A DNA stretch of 64,000 nt from Candidatus Melainabacteria bacterium. Lineage in GTDB: Bacteria; Cyanobacteriota; Vampirovibrionia; Obscuribacterales; Obscuribacteraceae. The translations under genes were made by a program, and so were the position numbers. The notes below the pieces were generated by a model, which did no database searches, was not told where the DNA came from, and worked only from the letters and a program-made list of their open reading frames with translations. How positions within the stretch are numbered: position 1 is the first letter of the stretch; every line of letters starts with the position of its first letter. The stretch spans positions 557,147-621,146 of the forward strand of contig QKMZ01000001.1 in assembly GCA_003242885.1 (NCBI GenBank), written 5' to 3'. This document shows positions 1 through 8,096 of the stretch, piece by piece.

Positions 1-1390
1 ACTTGTATTCGGTCAGATTGCTGCTTTCTGCTTTGCGTTTTTCGGTCTCATCTGGGGTTTGATAAATCCTTCGATCGTGCCCGGCAGCGCAACGCTCAAG
101 TATATATCGCTCAATCTAGATATTGCCTCTTGTTGCTTGCTTACCGCTATCACATTCATTGCAGCGGTTGTGCTCTCATTTAGTGATCGATACTTGCTTG
201 GTGACGCTAATCGGCTGAGTTTTTTGCGACTGCTCGCATTCATGTCATCGTGCGCAGCCTTGTTGAGTGTAAGCGACAGTATCTGCTTAGCATTTGTTTG
301 TTGGAATGCACTTTCTTTGGGGCTGTGGGCAATTATGCGTTTGCACTCAGAGTCCAAAGAATTCTCGAACGTTGTTCTCGGCTACCACTTGCTTAGCGAT
401 CTCGGGTTGCTTGCAGCACTAATACTTGTTATCAGTGGCACTGAAAGTACTCAGTTTAGCAATTTGAGCAGCGCGTCCTTTTCGCTGACACAGACAATCG
501 ATCATTCGACGAGCTTGTTAGCTTGCTTGCTATTAGTTCTCTCATTTGGCATAAAGTCAGCGCTTTTCCCTTTTCATCGATGGTTGCTGGCTACATTGAA
601 TGCGCCCACTCCGCTGTCTGGTTTTTTGCACGCAGGAGTGGTGAACGTTTCAGCGATCATGGCCTGGCGATTAATGCCGATTCTTCATGAGCAAACAGAA
701 ATTCTCCTCTTCTGGGGTTTGTGGTCCGCTGTTTCAGCAATTGTGGGAACTCTCAGCATGTCTGCCCAGCCGGATGTAAAACGCAAACTGGTCTATTCGA
801 CTGCAGGTCAGATGGGGTTCATGTCTCTGCAATGTGCTGTAGGCGCTCCTGGAGCAGCCATCTTCCATTTAATTGCTCATGGACTCTTCAAATGTCAGAT
901 GTTCCTTCAATCTGGAAGTGCGGTGGCAGAAGGACTGAACAGTAGGAAGTTCGCATACGGTCTGCAGGATGGTCGCGAAGGAAAAGGGCTGAGAAATTCG
1001 CTGATTGTCGTGACATCGGCTCTAGCGTTTGTCTGTTTCTATACGACATGCATCGATTTTGATTGGACATCACTGTCGGCTGCAATAACAGGTGCCGCTC
1101 TTTTGTGTGCGATTCCGGCTCTGGACCGAGTTGATTTGAGGTCTCTCTGTTTATTTTTGCTGACCACGTTACTGTTCGGAATTGCGACTGGATTTGGGCG
1201 CCGTTTCTTCGAAATGCTTTTACCGGCGGAGTACGCGATTAATGAATGGCTTCTGCCTGGTTTTTTGCTAATCGCTTTGGTGCTTGCTTTTACCCTGCAC
1301 CTCGCACGAAGGAGCAGTATTTCCAGGGCTCTATACGTGCACAGCCTGAATGGATTTTATTTGGGCGAAGTGGAATTAAGCCGTAAGTGA
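1..1390 (+). CDS. dabB: DabB-type NADH dehydrogenase subunit 5-like membrane protein (5' truncated by window)
   Basis: Membrane partner of the DabA inorganic carbon transporter, related to the proton-translocating NuoL/NdhF antiporter subunits of complex I. About ten hydrophobic segments run through the visible 463 residues. A family-like stretch near the middle reads KSALFPFHRWLLATLNAPTP, followed by GFLHAGVVNVSAIM, typical of the proton-channel core of NuoL/MrpA proteins. The frame is open to base 2, so the true start lies before the window; a TTG at 59 is the first possible internal start but leaves out a hydrophobic segment. It ends 25 nt before dabA with GGAGG in the gap. By family knowledge DabB supplies the proton path that drives CO2/bicarbonate accumulation by DabA. 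The pairing is confident; direct evidence of substrate is not available. Confidence 0.85.
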   Translation, partial: LVFGQIAAFCFAFFGLIWGLINPSIVPGSATLKYISLNLDIASCCLLTAITFIAAVVLSFSDRYLLGDANRLSFLRLLAFMSSCAALLSVSDSICLAFVCWNALSLGLWAIMRLHSESKEFSNVVLGYHLLSDLGLLAALILVISGTESTQFSNLSSASFSLTQTIDHSTSLLACLLLVLSFGIKSALFPFHRWLLATLNAPTPLSGFLHAGVVNVSAIMAWRLMPILHEQTEILLFWGLWSAVSAIVGTLSMSAQPDVKRKLVYSTAGQMGFMSLQCAVGAPGAAIFHLIAHGLFKCQMFLQSGSAVAEGLNSRKFAYGLQDGREGKGLRNSLIVVTSALAFVCFYTTCIDFDWTSLSAAITGAALLCAIPALDRVDLRSLCLFLLTTLLFGIATGFGRRFFEMLLPAEYAINEWLLPGFLLIALVLAFTLHLARRSSISRALYVHSLNGFYLGEVELSRK

Positions 1391-1415
1391 ATACGGGAAA
1401 ACTACAGGAGGCGTA

Positions 1416-3851
1416 ATGAACATCACTAAGATAAGCCAGTCTCAATCACTCAGCGATGCGATCGGCGCTGCGTCGAATTGCATTGCTCCGTTATATCCAC
1501 TTACCAATTTCATCGCGGGCAATGCGCTTAAAGGTTTTGAAGAAATTCCTTTTGCGTCGGCTATGCGGAAGGCTGCTCATCTTTTCGGTGCTCATGGTTT
1601 TCTTCCGCTGTCAGATTATCGTGCCATGTATGAAAACGGGCGTATTTCTCCAGCGAATCTCGAGGAAGCTTTCCTGAGAAAGCACGACAACGAAACTGTA
1701 CAGCAAGATTCCGAGAAAGAAATTCTCACATTGGCGGAAATGCTTGACCGGGCGAGCGGTTCGAAACTCCTAACCGTTATTAACAGTCAAATGGTTAAGT
1801 GGTGTGCAGCTTACTTAGACCGTACACAAGCGCCATGGAAACCGTCTGCAAAAGATGATTTGTATGTCTTTTGGCAAGATTTAGCTAAGTACGATCTTTC
1901 GCTTTCTTTTCACGGAGTAAGAGATTGGACTCAAACAATTGCTTCCCTGCCTGAGAAGGCGGAGGAGGCTTTAGAAGCGCTTCTTGATTCGCTTGACGTG
2001 AGAGGAGAGAATATCGCGCCGTATTTAAGAAGGCATTTAGTTCAGATGCCTGGTTTTGCGAGTTATTTCAAGTGGCGCGAACAAGAGGGTCTTGATGAAG
2101 GGGTCTTGTGCGCTTATTTGGCAATCAGGTTGTTCTACGAAATAGTGTTGTCAAAGCCTGTTGCCCGGCGAATTTACAAATCAGATGATCTTGGACTGGT
2201 CAGACCATTGCTTGAATTAGAAACGCTTGCCAAAAAAACACCGCAAGCCGGCGCAGACTATGGTCCTGTCTGGCAAGACGCCTACGAGCTGAATTATCGC
2301 GACCGACTCTTGTCTTTATTGGATAACAGAACGCGCAGCAGCACTGAGTCGAAGTGCCAGATGATCTTTTGCATCGACGTTCGTTCCGAACCAATCCGTC
2401 GTCAACTGGAAAAGCGTGGACCATATGCGACTTATGGCTTTGCCGGATTTTTCGGAATGCCAATGCGGATGAGCGAATTTGGAAGCGCCCTTTCTATTGA
2501 TCTTTGCCCTGTCCTGCTTAAACCTGAGCGTGAAGTTCGAGAAAGCGCAGTTGGTCTATCGGCGATAAAGCGCATTAGCTGGCAAGCTCTGCGAGTTTCA
2601 GCCCTACAATTAAAGAAGAAGCTCAAGTGTAATCTTTCCGGTGCTTTTGGACTTGTTGAGATGCTGGGAATTTTCTCGGCAGTTCCTCTTGCGCTAAAGA
2701 CATTTTTCCCTTCTCATGCGAAAAGAATTTGGAATCGTATCGAGTCTAGTGTTGCTGCGGATGTACAAACAAGACTTGATTTGACAAATTTTTCTCTGGA
2801 AGAGAAGGTTGCTCTCGCGCAGAAAGCTATCAAAGGAATCGGTCTGGCGAGCTTCGGCGATCTCATAGTTTTCTGCGGTCACAGAAGCACTTCGATCAAC
2901 AATCCATTCGCTTCCTCGCTTGATTGCGGTGCGTGTGGTGCCAATGCGGGTGGATTCAGCGCCCGTCTGGCAGCTAACGTTTTAAACGATGCCGAGGTCC
3001 GGGGTGAGCTTAAGACCAAAGGTTTGATAATTCCAGAACGAACACACTTTGTCGCCGCAGAGCACGACACGACAACCGATCAGTTTACGTTTTTTGATTG
3101 CGACGATATGTCGCAACAGCATGCAGAAATTCTCGACAAGCTCAAATTTGATTTGGTCTGCGCCGGGGATGAGGTTCGGCAAAGACGAGCCGAGCGCCTG
3201 CCTCAGAGCAGTTTGCCCAAATTAAACGATCCCCTCGAGCGTTCTTGTGATTGGGGACAGATTGCACCAGAATGGGGACTCGCCGGCAATGCCGCTTTTG
3301 TCGCCGCGCCAAGGGACGTGACAAAGCATGCCGACTTGGAAGGACGAGTATTCCTGCATTCATATGAATACAGCACAGATAGTGATGGACAGATCCTCGA
3401 GCTGATTATGACTGCACCGCTTGTAGTGGCACAGTGGATCAATATGCAATACTATCTGTCTACCGTCGACAATAAAGTTTTTGGCAGTGGCAGTAAAGTC
3501 TTTCATAACGTGGTCGGTGACTTCGGCGTCATGCAAGGCGCACATAGCGACCTGAGGATGGGCCTGCCGCTCCAATCTCTGGTGACTGAGAGCGGTGTTT
3601 TTCACGAGCCGATGCGCTTGCTTGCTGTGATTAGAGCTCCTCTGAGCGCCATTGATTCTGTTCTAGAAAAGCACCACGATGTGCGCAAGCTTGTGGCTAA
3701 TCGTTGGATTCGCTTAGTGGCGCTGGAGCCGCAAAGCAGTGAGTATTTCGAAGCCGACGATCTAAGATCATGGAGACGCATCAGTATGCAAGGTCAGGTT
3801 GCAAACGATAGTTCAGCCGGTCTCTCTGAGGAAGCTTGTTTTGCAGGCTAG
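1416..3851 (+). CDS. dabA: DabA inorganic carbon transporter subunit (DUF2309, UPF0753)
   Basis: Cytoplasmic, zinc-dependent subunit that works with the DabB membrane protein to trap inorganic carbon as bicarbonate; the fold resembles beta-carbonic anhydrase. The length of 811 residues fits the family. The predicted zinc and catalytic set is visible: Cys319 and Asp321 in FCIDVRSEP, His489 in FCGHRSTS and Cys504 in SLDCGACG. The N-terminus (ASNCIAPLYPLTNFIAGNAL) is the standard DUF2309 start region. The start is ATG 1416 with AGGAGG just upstream. It follows dabB by 25 nt, so the two are an operon, and its 3' end overlaps the likely start of the next gene. In autotrophs this pair is a CO2-concentrating system; in heterotrophs it feeds carboxylases. 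Assignment is confident. Confidence 0.95.
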   Translation: MNITKISQSQSLSDAIGAASNCIAPLYPLTNFIAGNALKGFEEIPFASAMRKAAHLFGAHGFLPLSDYRAMYENGRISPANLEEAFLRKHDNETVQQDSEKEILTLAEMLDRASGSKLLTVINSQMVKWCAAYLDRTQAPWKPSAKDDLYVFWQDLAKYDLSLSFHGVRDWTQTIASLPEKAEEALEALLDSLDVRGENIAPYLRRHLVQMPGFASYFKWREQEGLDEGVLCAYLAIRLFYEIVLSKPVARRIYKSDDLGLVRPLLELETLAKKTPQAGADYGPVWQDAYELNYRDRLLSLLDNRTRSSTESKCQMIFCIDVRSEPIRRQLEKRGPYATYGFAGFFGMPMRMSEFGSALSIDLCPVLLKPEREVRESAVGLSAIKRISWQALRVSALQLKKKLKCNLSGAFGLVEMLGIFSAVPLALKTFFPSHAKRIWNRIESSVAADVQTRLDLTNFSLEEKVALAQKAIKGIGLASFGDLIVFCGHRSTSINNPFASSLDCGACGANAGGFSARLAANVLNDAEVRGELKTKGLIIPERTHFVAAEHDTTTDQFTFFDCDDMSQQHAEILDKLKFDLVCAGDEVRQRRAERLPQSSLPKLNDPLERSCDWGQIAPEWGLAGNAAFVAAPRDVTKHADLEGRVFLHSYEYSTDSDGQILELIMTAPLVVAQWINMQYYLSTVDNKVFGSGSKVFHNVVGDFGVMQGAHSDLRMGLPLQSLVTESGVFHEPMRLLAVIRAPLSAIDSVLEKHHDVRKLVANRWIRLVALEPQSSEYFEADDLRSWRRISMQGQVANDSSAGLSEEACFAG

Positions 3852-4752
3852 TAAGACTGAGAGTCAATATTTCGGTAAGAGAGCTATCCTGGGAACCATG
3901 CACAAAAAGGCTGAAGCTTTGGCTTTACCTTTAAAGGCTGGTTTGGGAATGGACCTGCAGACTTGTGAATTCGACACAGATCAGTTCGGGACATTTACCG
4001 GTGAGAAAGACAGGCAGGGTAGTGCGGTCGAGACTGCTGGAAAGAAAGCTCGATTGGCAATGCGCAAGACCAAAGAAGCGCGGGGGCTAGGTAGTGAAGG
4101 TAGTTTCGGCCCGCATCCCCTCATTCCGTATATGGCTTTCAGTCAGGAATTTCTTGTTCTTGTCGATGATGAGTTGGAATTTCAGGTAGCAGAGAACGTT
4201 GTGTCAACAAATACAAATTACTGTCACACGGAGGTAAATTCCATCGATGAGACGGACGAATTCTTGCAACGAGCAAGATTTCCCTCTCATGCGCTTATCG
4301 TAAAACCTGTCAAAAGCCAATCATCTGTTTTTGGCAATCTCAAAAGAATCTTCAGTGGTCAGGGCGTTCCGTCGCAGATTTATAAGGGGATTCGGGACAA
4401 GGATTCTCTGGCCTCTGCAATTCGCTCATGTCGATTGCAATCCTCTTCGGGACTCGTTCATGTCGAGACCGATATGCGGGCACACATGAATCCAACAAGA
4501 ATGCGCGTTTTAAGGTCATTAGGCATTAAGTTGGCCAGGCGTTTGCTCTGCTTGTGTCAGGAATGTGGCTGCCCTGGCTTCGGAATTTCTGGACATGACG
4601 GAGCTCTTCCCTGTGAGGAATGCAGATTTCCATCGGACGCCTATGCTCAAGAGTTGCATTCCTGTCCTCGTTGCCAATATACAAAAACACTGCCGCGAAG
4701 AGACGGGCTTACTTATGTGGAGGCTCTCTTTTGTCAGCGTTGCAATCCTTGA
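3841..4752 (+). CDS. DUF6671 family protein with C-terminal zinc-ribbon cysteines
   Basis: Uncharacterised protein. The body (HKKAEALALPL near the N-terminus, then FDTDQFGTFTGE and EGSFGPHP) matches what I recall of DUF6671. The C-terminal 70 residues carry four Cys pairs (CQECGCPG, CEEC, CPRC, CQRC), a probable double zinc ribbon. The frame is open from ATG 3799, inside dabA. The preferred start is TTG 3841, which overlaps the dabA stop (3849-3851) and has GAGGA about 8 nt upstream, giving translational coupling. Being sandwiched between dabA and a CysD-like gene suggests a role in the same pathway, but the reaction is unknown. Family assignment is fairly sure, start moderately sure, function unknown. 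Confidence 0.75.
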   Translation: MQASKTESQYFGKRAILGTMHKKAEALALPLKAGLGMDLQTCEFDTDQFGTFTGEKDRQGSAVETAGKKARLAMRKTKEARGLGSEGSFGPHPLIPYMAFSQEFLVLVDDELEFQVAENVVSTNTNYCHTEVNSIDETDEFLQRARFPSHALIVKPVKSQSSVFGNLKRIFSGQGVPSQIYKGIRDKDSLASAIRSCRLQSSSGLVHVETDMRAHMNPTRMRVLRSLGIKLARRLLCLCQECGCPGFGISGHDGALPCEECRFPSDAYAQELHSCPRCQYTKTLPRRDGLTYVEALFCQRCNP

Positions 4753-4848
4753 TTAAGGAGTAATTAAACTGCACACTCGAGCGAATTTCTCTAAAGCCTT
4801 TGTGGCTCGCCAACAGTATTGTTCTTGATGGAGGAGTGAGACAACTAA

Positions 4849-5652
4849 ATGGATAAGAATCTCAAGGACCTGGAGAACGAAAGCATATTCATCATCAGAG
4901 AGGCTTATGCGAAGGTGAAGGATCTGGCTTTGCTCTGGTCTATGGGAAAAGACTCTACCGTCCTTCTGCATCTCGTAAAAAAGGCCTTCATGGGTCACTG
5001 CCCAATCCCGTTAATACACGTGGACGAGAGTTATGAGCCGGAGGAAATGACGAATTGGAGAGATGATTATGTGAAGAGGCATGGATTGCGCCTCATCGTT
5101 GGACAAAACAAGCAAGCTCTCGCCGATGGCATGGGTCCACACATGGGTCGGCTTGTTTGTTGCAATGCACTAAAGACAGTTGCTTTGCATCAAACGGTGA
5201 AGGAGCACAAAATTCAAGCGCTTCTTGTTGGCATCAGGCGCGATGAAGAGGGATCTCGCGGAAAAGAACGCGTGGTGTCTCCCAGGTCCGCCGGCGGCGA
5301 GTGGATGTATAAAGATCAGCCGGCCGAAATTTGGAACTACTATAACTTGCATACGCCGAAGGATGTTCATCTTCGCGTACATCCTATTTTGCACTGGACC
5401 GAGCTGGCCATTTGGGAGTACATACTCAGTGAGTCGATTGAGATTATCCCGCTATATTTTTCGCGAAACGGCATGCGCTATCGCAGTCTTGGGTGTGCTC
5501 CTTGCACGGGTGCTTTTCCTTCGCAGGCATCTAGTGTTGAAGAAATCATCGAAGAGCTGAAGCTTTCTAATGACTCTGAGCGTGCAGGCAGAGCTCATGA
5601 CCAGGAAGAAATGTATGCGCTGCAAAAGCTGCGAAAAACGGGCTTTATGTAA
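4849..5652 (+). CDS. CysD/PAPS-reductase-family PP-loop protein with APR-like cysteines
   Basis: N-type ATP pyrophosphatase-family protein of 267 residues. The PP-loop SMGKDST lies at 31-37, and RRDEEGSRGKERV at 130-142 matches sulfate adenylyltransferase subunit 2 (CysD). Unlike CysD it carries Cys104-Cys105 (GRLVCCNALK) and Cys216-x-x-Cys219 (LGCAPCTGAF), the arrangement that binds [4Fe-4S] in assimilatory APS reductases. It could therefore be an ATP sulfurylase small subunit, an adenylyl-sulfate reductase-like enzyme, or a sulfur-transfer PP-loop enzyme. No CysN lies nearby. The start ATG 4849 has GGAGGAG about 12 nt upstream. It is the last gene of the dabB-dabA-DUF6671 run, 96 nt after DUF6671. 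Superfamily is sure; exact reaction is not. Confidence 0.8.
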   Translation: MDKNLKDLENESIFIIREAYAKVKDLALLWSMGKDSTVLLHLVKKAFMGHCPIPLIHVDESYEPEEMTNWRDDYVKRHGLRLIVGQNKQALADGMGPHMGRLVCCNALKTVALHQTVKEHKIQALLVGIRRDEEGSRGKERVVSPRSAGGEWMYKDQPAEIWNYYNLHTPKDVHLRVHPILHWTELAIWEYILSESIEIIPLYFSRNGMRYRSLGCAPCTGAFPSQASSVEEIIEELKLSNDSERAGRAHDQEEMYALQKLRKTGFM

Positions 5653-5730
5653 GTTTGTAAGTGGAGTTAACAGGACAGAGTGTTATTGTCAGTTTTGTCT
5701 TTTTTGTCTTGTGACGGTGCCTTTTTTGCG

Positions 5731-8085
5731 TTAAACCGATGCCCCTGTGCGCGCGCGTTTATGGAGCCAGAATGCGATTAGCACAGTTGCAAGCAAGCTG
5801 AAAAGGGCGATTGCGAGGCCTGTTTTTAGTGGAGCTGGCTCAAATGAAAACTTTATCGTGCTGCTGCCGGCTGGAACCGTTGTTGCACGTATGGCATAGT
5901 CAGCCTGATAGACACCGCGACCTGAAGGCTGCACTCCGTTTACGGAGACATTCCACCCCGGATAGAAACTGTCTGCCGTCACTAGTAGTGCCGACTCTTT
6001 AGTCTGTACTTTGAGAGTCATTGCAGTGTCATTCAATTCAATGATTTCTACTTTTGCGTTTGGATCATTCTTAGAGTCTGGTACGTAGAGAGACCAGCCG
6101 AGAATTTCTTCTAGTAATACGGTGTGGTTTGGGTCGACTGATGCGGTGCCTATCTTTCCCGTCTGCAAGCCTTTCGCAAGTACTTCCGGCTTTAGATTCG
6201 GCGGCAATGACCTGTAATCACTAACAAGCCAAGCTCTGGGAAACGCTCGCAAATTCTCATAGATCAACGCATCACCAGCTTCTTTCACAAGACGCCAGCG
6301 AGGTCCGACAGGTGTGGGACACCGGGGAGCATTTTTCGGTAAAAGAACGTATTTAACAGCAAGAATATCGAGAGTGTGATCCTCGTCTTTGAACCACGTA
6401 CTATCAACAAGGAAGCCTCCTTCCTTCATGTTGAGCAAATTGGAGATGCGCAGAGGGAGCAGGTTTTCATAGCCACTGGCATTCTGGACACCCCATAGCA
6501 TCGACAGATTTACAGGAAGTTCGTCAGGACTTCCTGAGTTGCCACGTATGCTGAGCAGTCTCTGATGTGTTTTTGCCAGTTCGCTGTTCAACCATGCGAC
6601 GTGCTGTGGTGGATTCAGTGCTGATCCCGGTGGAGAAGCAACAAAGTATTCACTACCGAGCGCAACTGTTGCAAAATCGAGGATGAAAATCAACGTTAGT
6701 GCATTCAAAAAAATGTGCGAACGCTTCAAGCACAACACGTAAACAATCGAACCGACGATGAATAAAGCAATTGGTATCCCGAGCGCTGGATTCGTCCATG
6801 GATATAGCCCGAAAACGCCGGATGCCGTATCTCGGACTCGCTCTTGTGACGCGCCTGCGATCAAATAGGCAAATATTGCAGCGATAATGAAAAACCCGAC
6901 GAAGATTGCGTGGGCGCGCATAGCAACCTTCTGAGAAATTTGCTTTGTTGCAAGCGCAGCAACGCCAGCAGCGGTCAAACAGCTAAGGGCCATGCTGATT
7001 TCCAGGAAGTGTCGCGTTGGTGCTCTGAATCGGTTGTAGCAAGGAAGTTGGTATGCGAGTTGTGAAAACGGACCGACGTCACCGAATATCAAAATAAAGA
7101 AAACCAGCAAAGCGATCGTCCAGAAAACAATCACCGGTCGTTTTCGGAAAGCAACGATGCCCAGAGGGAAAAGCAACCAGCTGAAGAGCCCGCAATAGCC
7201 GAGCACGCTTTGTATGTTGTATGCGCCGAAATAATTACATCCGTAAATTGAGTCTTTGAAGCTTCCAAATGCGTATGGAAAAATTTGGTTGATGAAGTTG
7301 ACGGGAAGCAGTGCGTACTCAACGAAAAGTTTGTACGTCATTTGCCAACGCCAAGTGAAGGTTCCCAATTCTGCCGCGGGCAAGATTACGATGCTGCTTA
7401 CTCCGACTCCCAGACCAATAGCTAGGAATGTGAGAAGTGCAAAACGCAGGCGATATCCCTTTTCTGCTTCAAAGGCTTCTGCAAATACAGATCCACCCAA
7501 CAAAGCCAAACCGTAGCAAAACATTTGTGGATGTCCTGCGAAACACAGAAGAGCTGTTGCGATTACTGTCAGCGAAAACCAGAGCGCGTTTTTGTTTGGA
7601 TTTAGGCGTGCATTTCGAATTGCCCACAGCCCGAGCGGCAGCCAGACTGCGGAATGCACCATTGTTGTATGGCGCAGGTTCGAGAGAAGGAAGCCGTTGA
7701 AGGCAAAAATACAACCTGCTACGAGCGCTGCCGTCCAACAACTGGTCAGCGAATATGCGTAGAGCGTTGCGAAAAATCCTGCCAGAGTAAAGGCGAAAAC
7801 AATGTACAAATTCCATCCACCTGGCAGCAGAGAAAAAATGTGTTTCAGAGGATAGAAAGTCTGCGATTGCGGATCGGCATACCACGGAAAACCGCACAGT
7901 ATCTGGTTGGTCCAGAGGTGCGTTCCATTTTGAAATGCCGGCAAATATTGAATGAGTGCGTCTCCAGGCGCCAACAGTTTTCCTTGCAGAACAACAGGCA
8001 GAAAAAAAATGCAAGACACTGCGGCGAAAAAGACAGCAACATAGAGCGGCGGATTGCTTCTGAATTTTTCGACAATAACGCGCAT
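5731..8085 (-). CDS. YfhO family integral membrane protein
   Basis: Polytopic membrane protein of 784 residues. About a dozen hydrophobic helices fill the first 480 residues, a soluble extracytoplasmic domain follows, and one closing helix near the C-terminus precedes a basic tail. The N-terminal region (LLAPGDALIQYLPAF, then GFPWYADPQSQTFYPL) is the signature start of YfhO proteins, which resemble GT-C glycosyltransferases and are implicated in glycosylating envelope polymers. The catalytic acidic residue expected for a GT-C fold could be Asp in the PGDAL motif. It begins 11 nt after the multicopper oxidase stop codon on the same strand, so the two are probably co-transcribed. Sugar donor and acceptor cannot be inferred. 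Confidence 0.85.
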   Translation of the reverse strand: MRVIVEKFRSNPPLYVAVFFAAVSCIFFLPVVLQGKLLAPGDALIQYLPAFQNGTHLWTNQILCGFPWYADPQSQTFYPLKHIFSLLPGGWNLYIVFAFTLAGFFATLYAYSLTSCWTAALVAGCIFAFNGFLLSNLRHTTMVHSAVWLPLGLWAIRNARLNPNKNALWFSLTVIATALLCFAGHPQMFCYGLALLGGSVFAEAFEAEKGYRLRFALLTFLAIGLGVGVSSIVILPAAELGTFTWRWQMTYKLFVEYALLPVNFINQIFPYAFGSFKDSIYGCNYFGAYNIQSVLGYCGLFSWLLFPLGIVAFRKRPVIVFWTIALLVFFILIFGDVGPFSQLAYQLPCYNRFRAPTRHFLEISMALSCLTAAGVAALATKQISQKVAMRAHAIFVGFFIIAAIFAYLIAGASQERVRDTASGVFGLYPWTNPALGIPIALFIVGSIVYVLCLKRSHIFLNALTLIFILDFATVALGSEYFVASPPGSALNPPQHVAWLNSELAKTHQRLLSIRGNSGSPDELPVNLSMLWGVQNASGYENLLPLRISNLLNMKEGGFLVDSTWFKDEDHTLDILAVKYVLLPKNAPRCPTPVGPRWRLVKEAGDALIYENLRAFPRAWLVSDYRSLPPNLKPEVLAKGLQTGKIGTASVDPNHTVLLEEILGWSLYVPDSKNDPNAKVEIIELNDTAMTLKVQTKESALLVTADSFYPGWNVSVNGVQPSGRGVYQADYAIRATTVPAGSSTIKFSFEPAPLKTGLAIALFSLLATVLIAFWLHKRARTGASV

Positions 8086-8096
8086 GTTGTCGAGCT

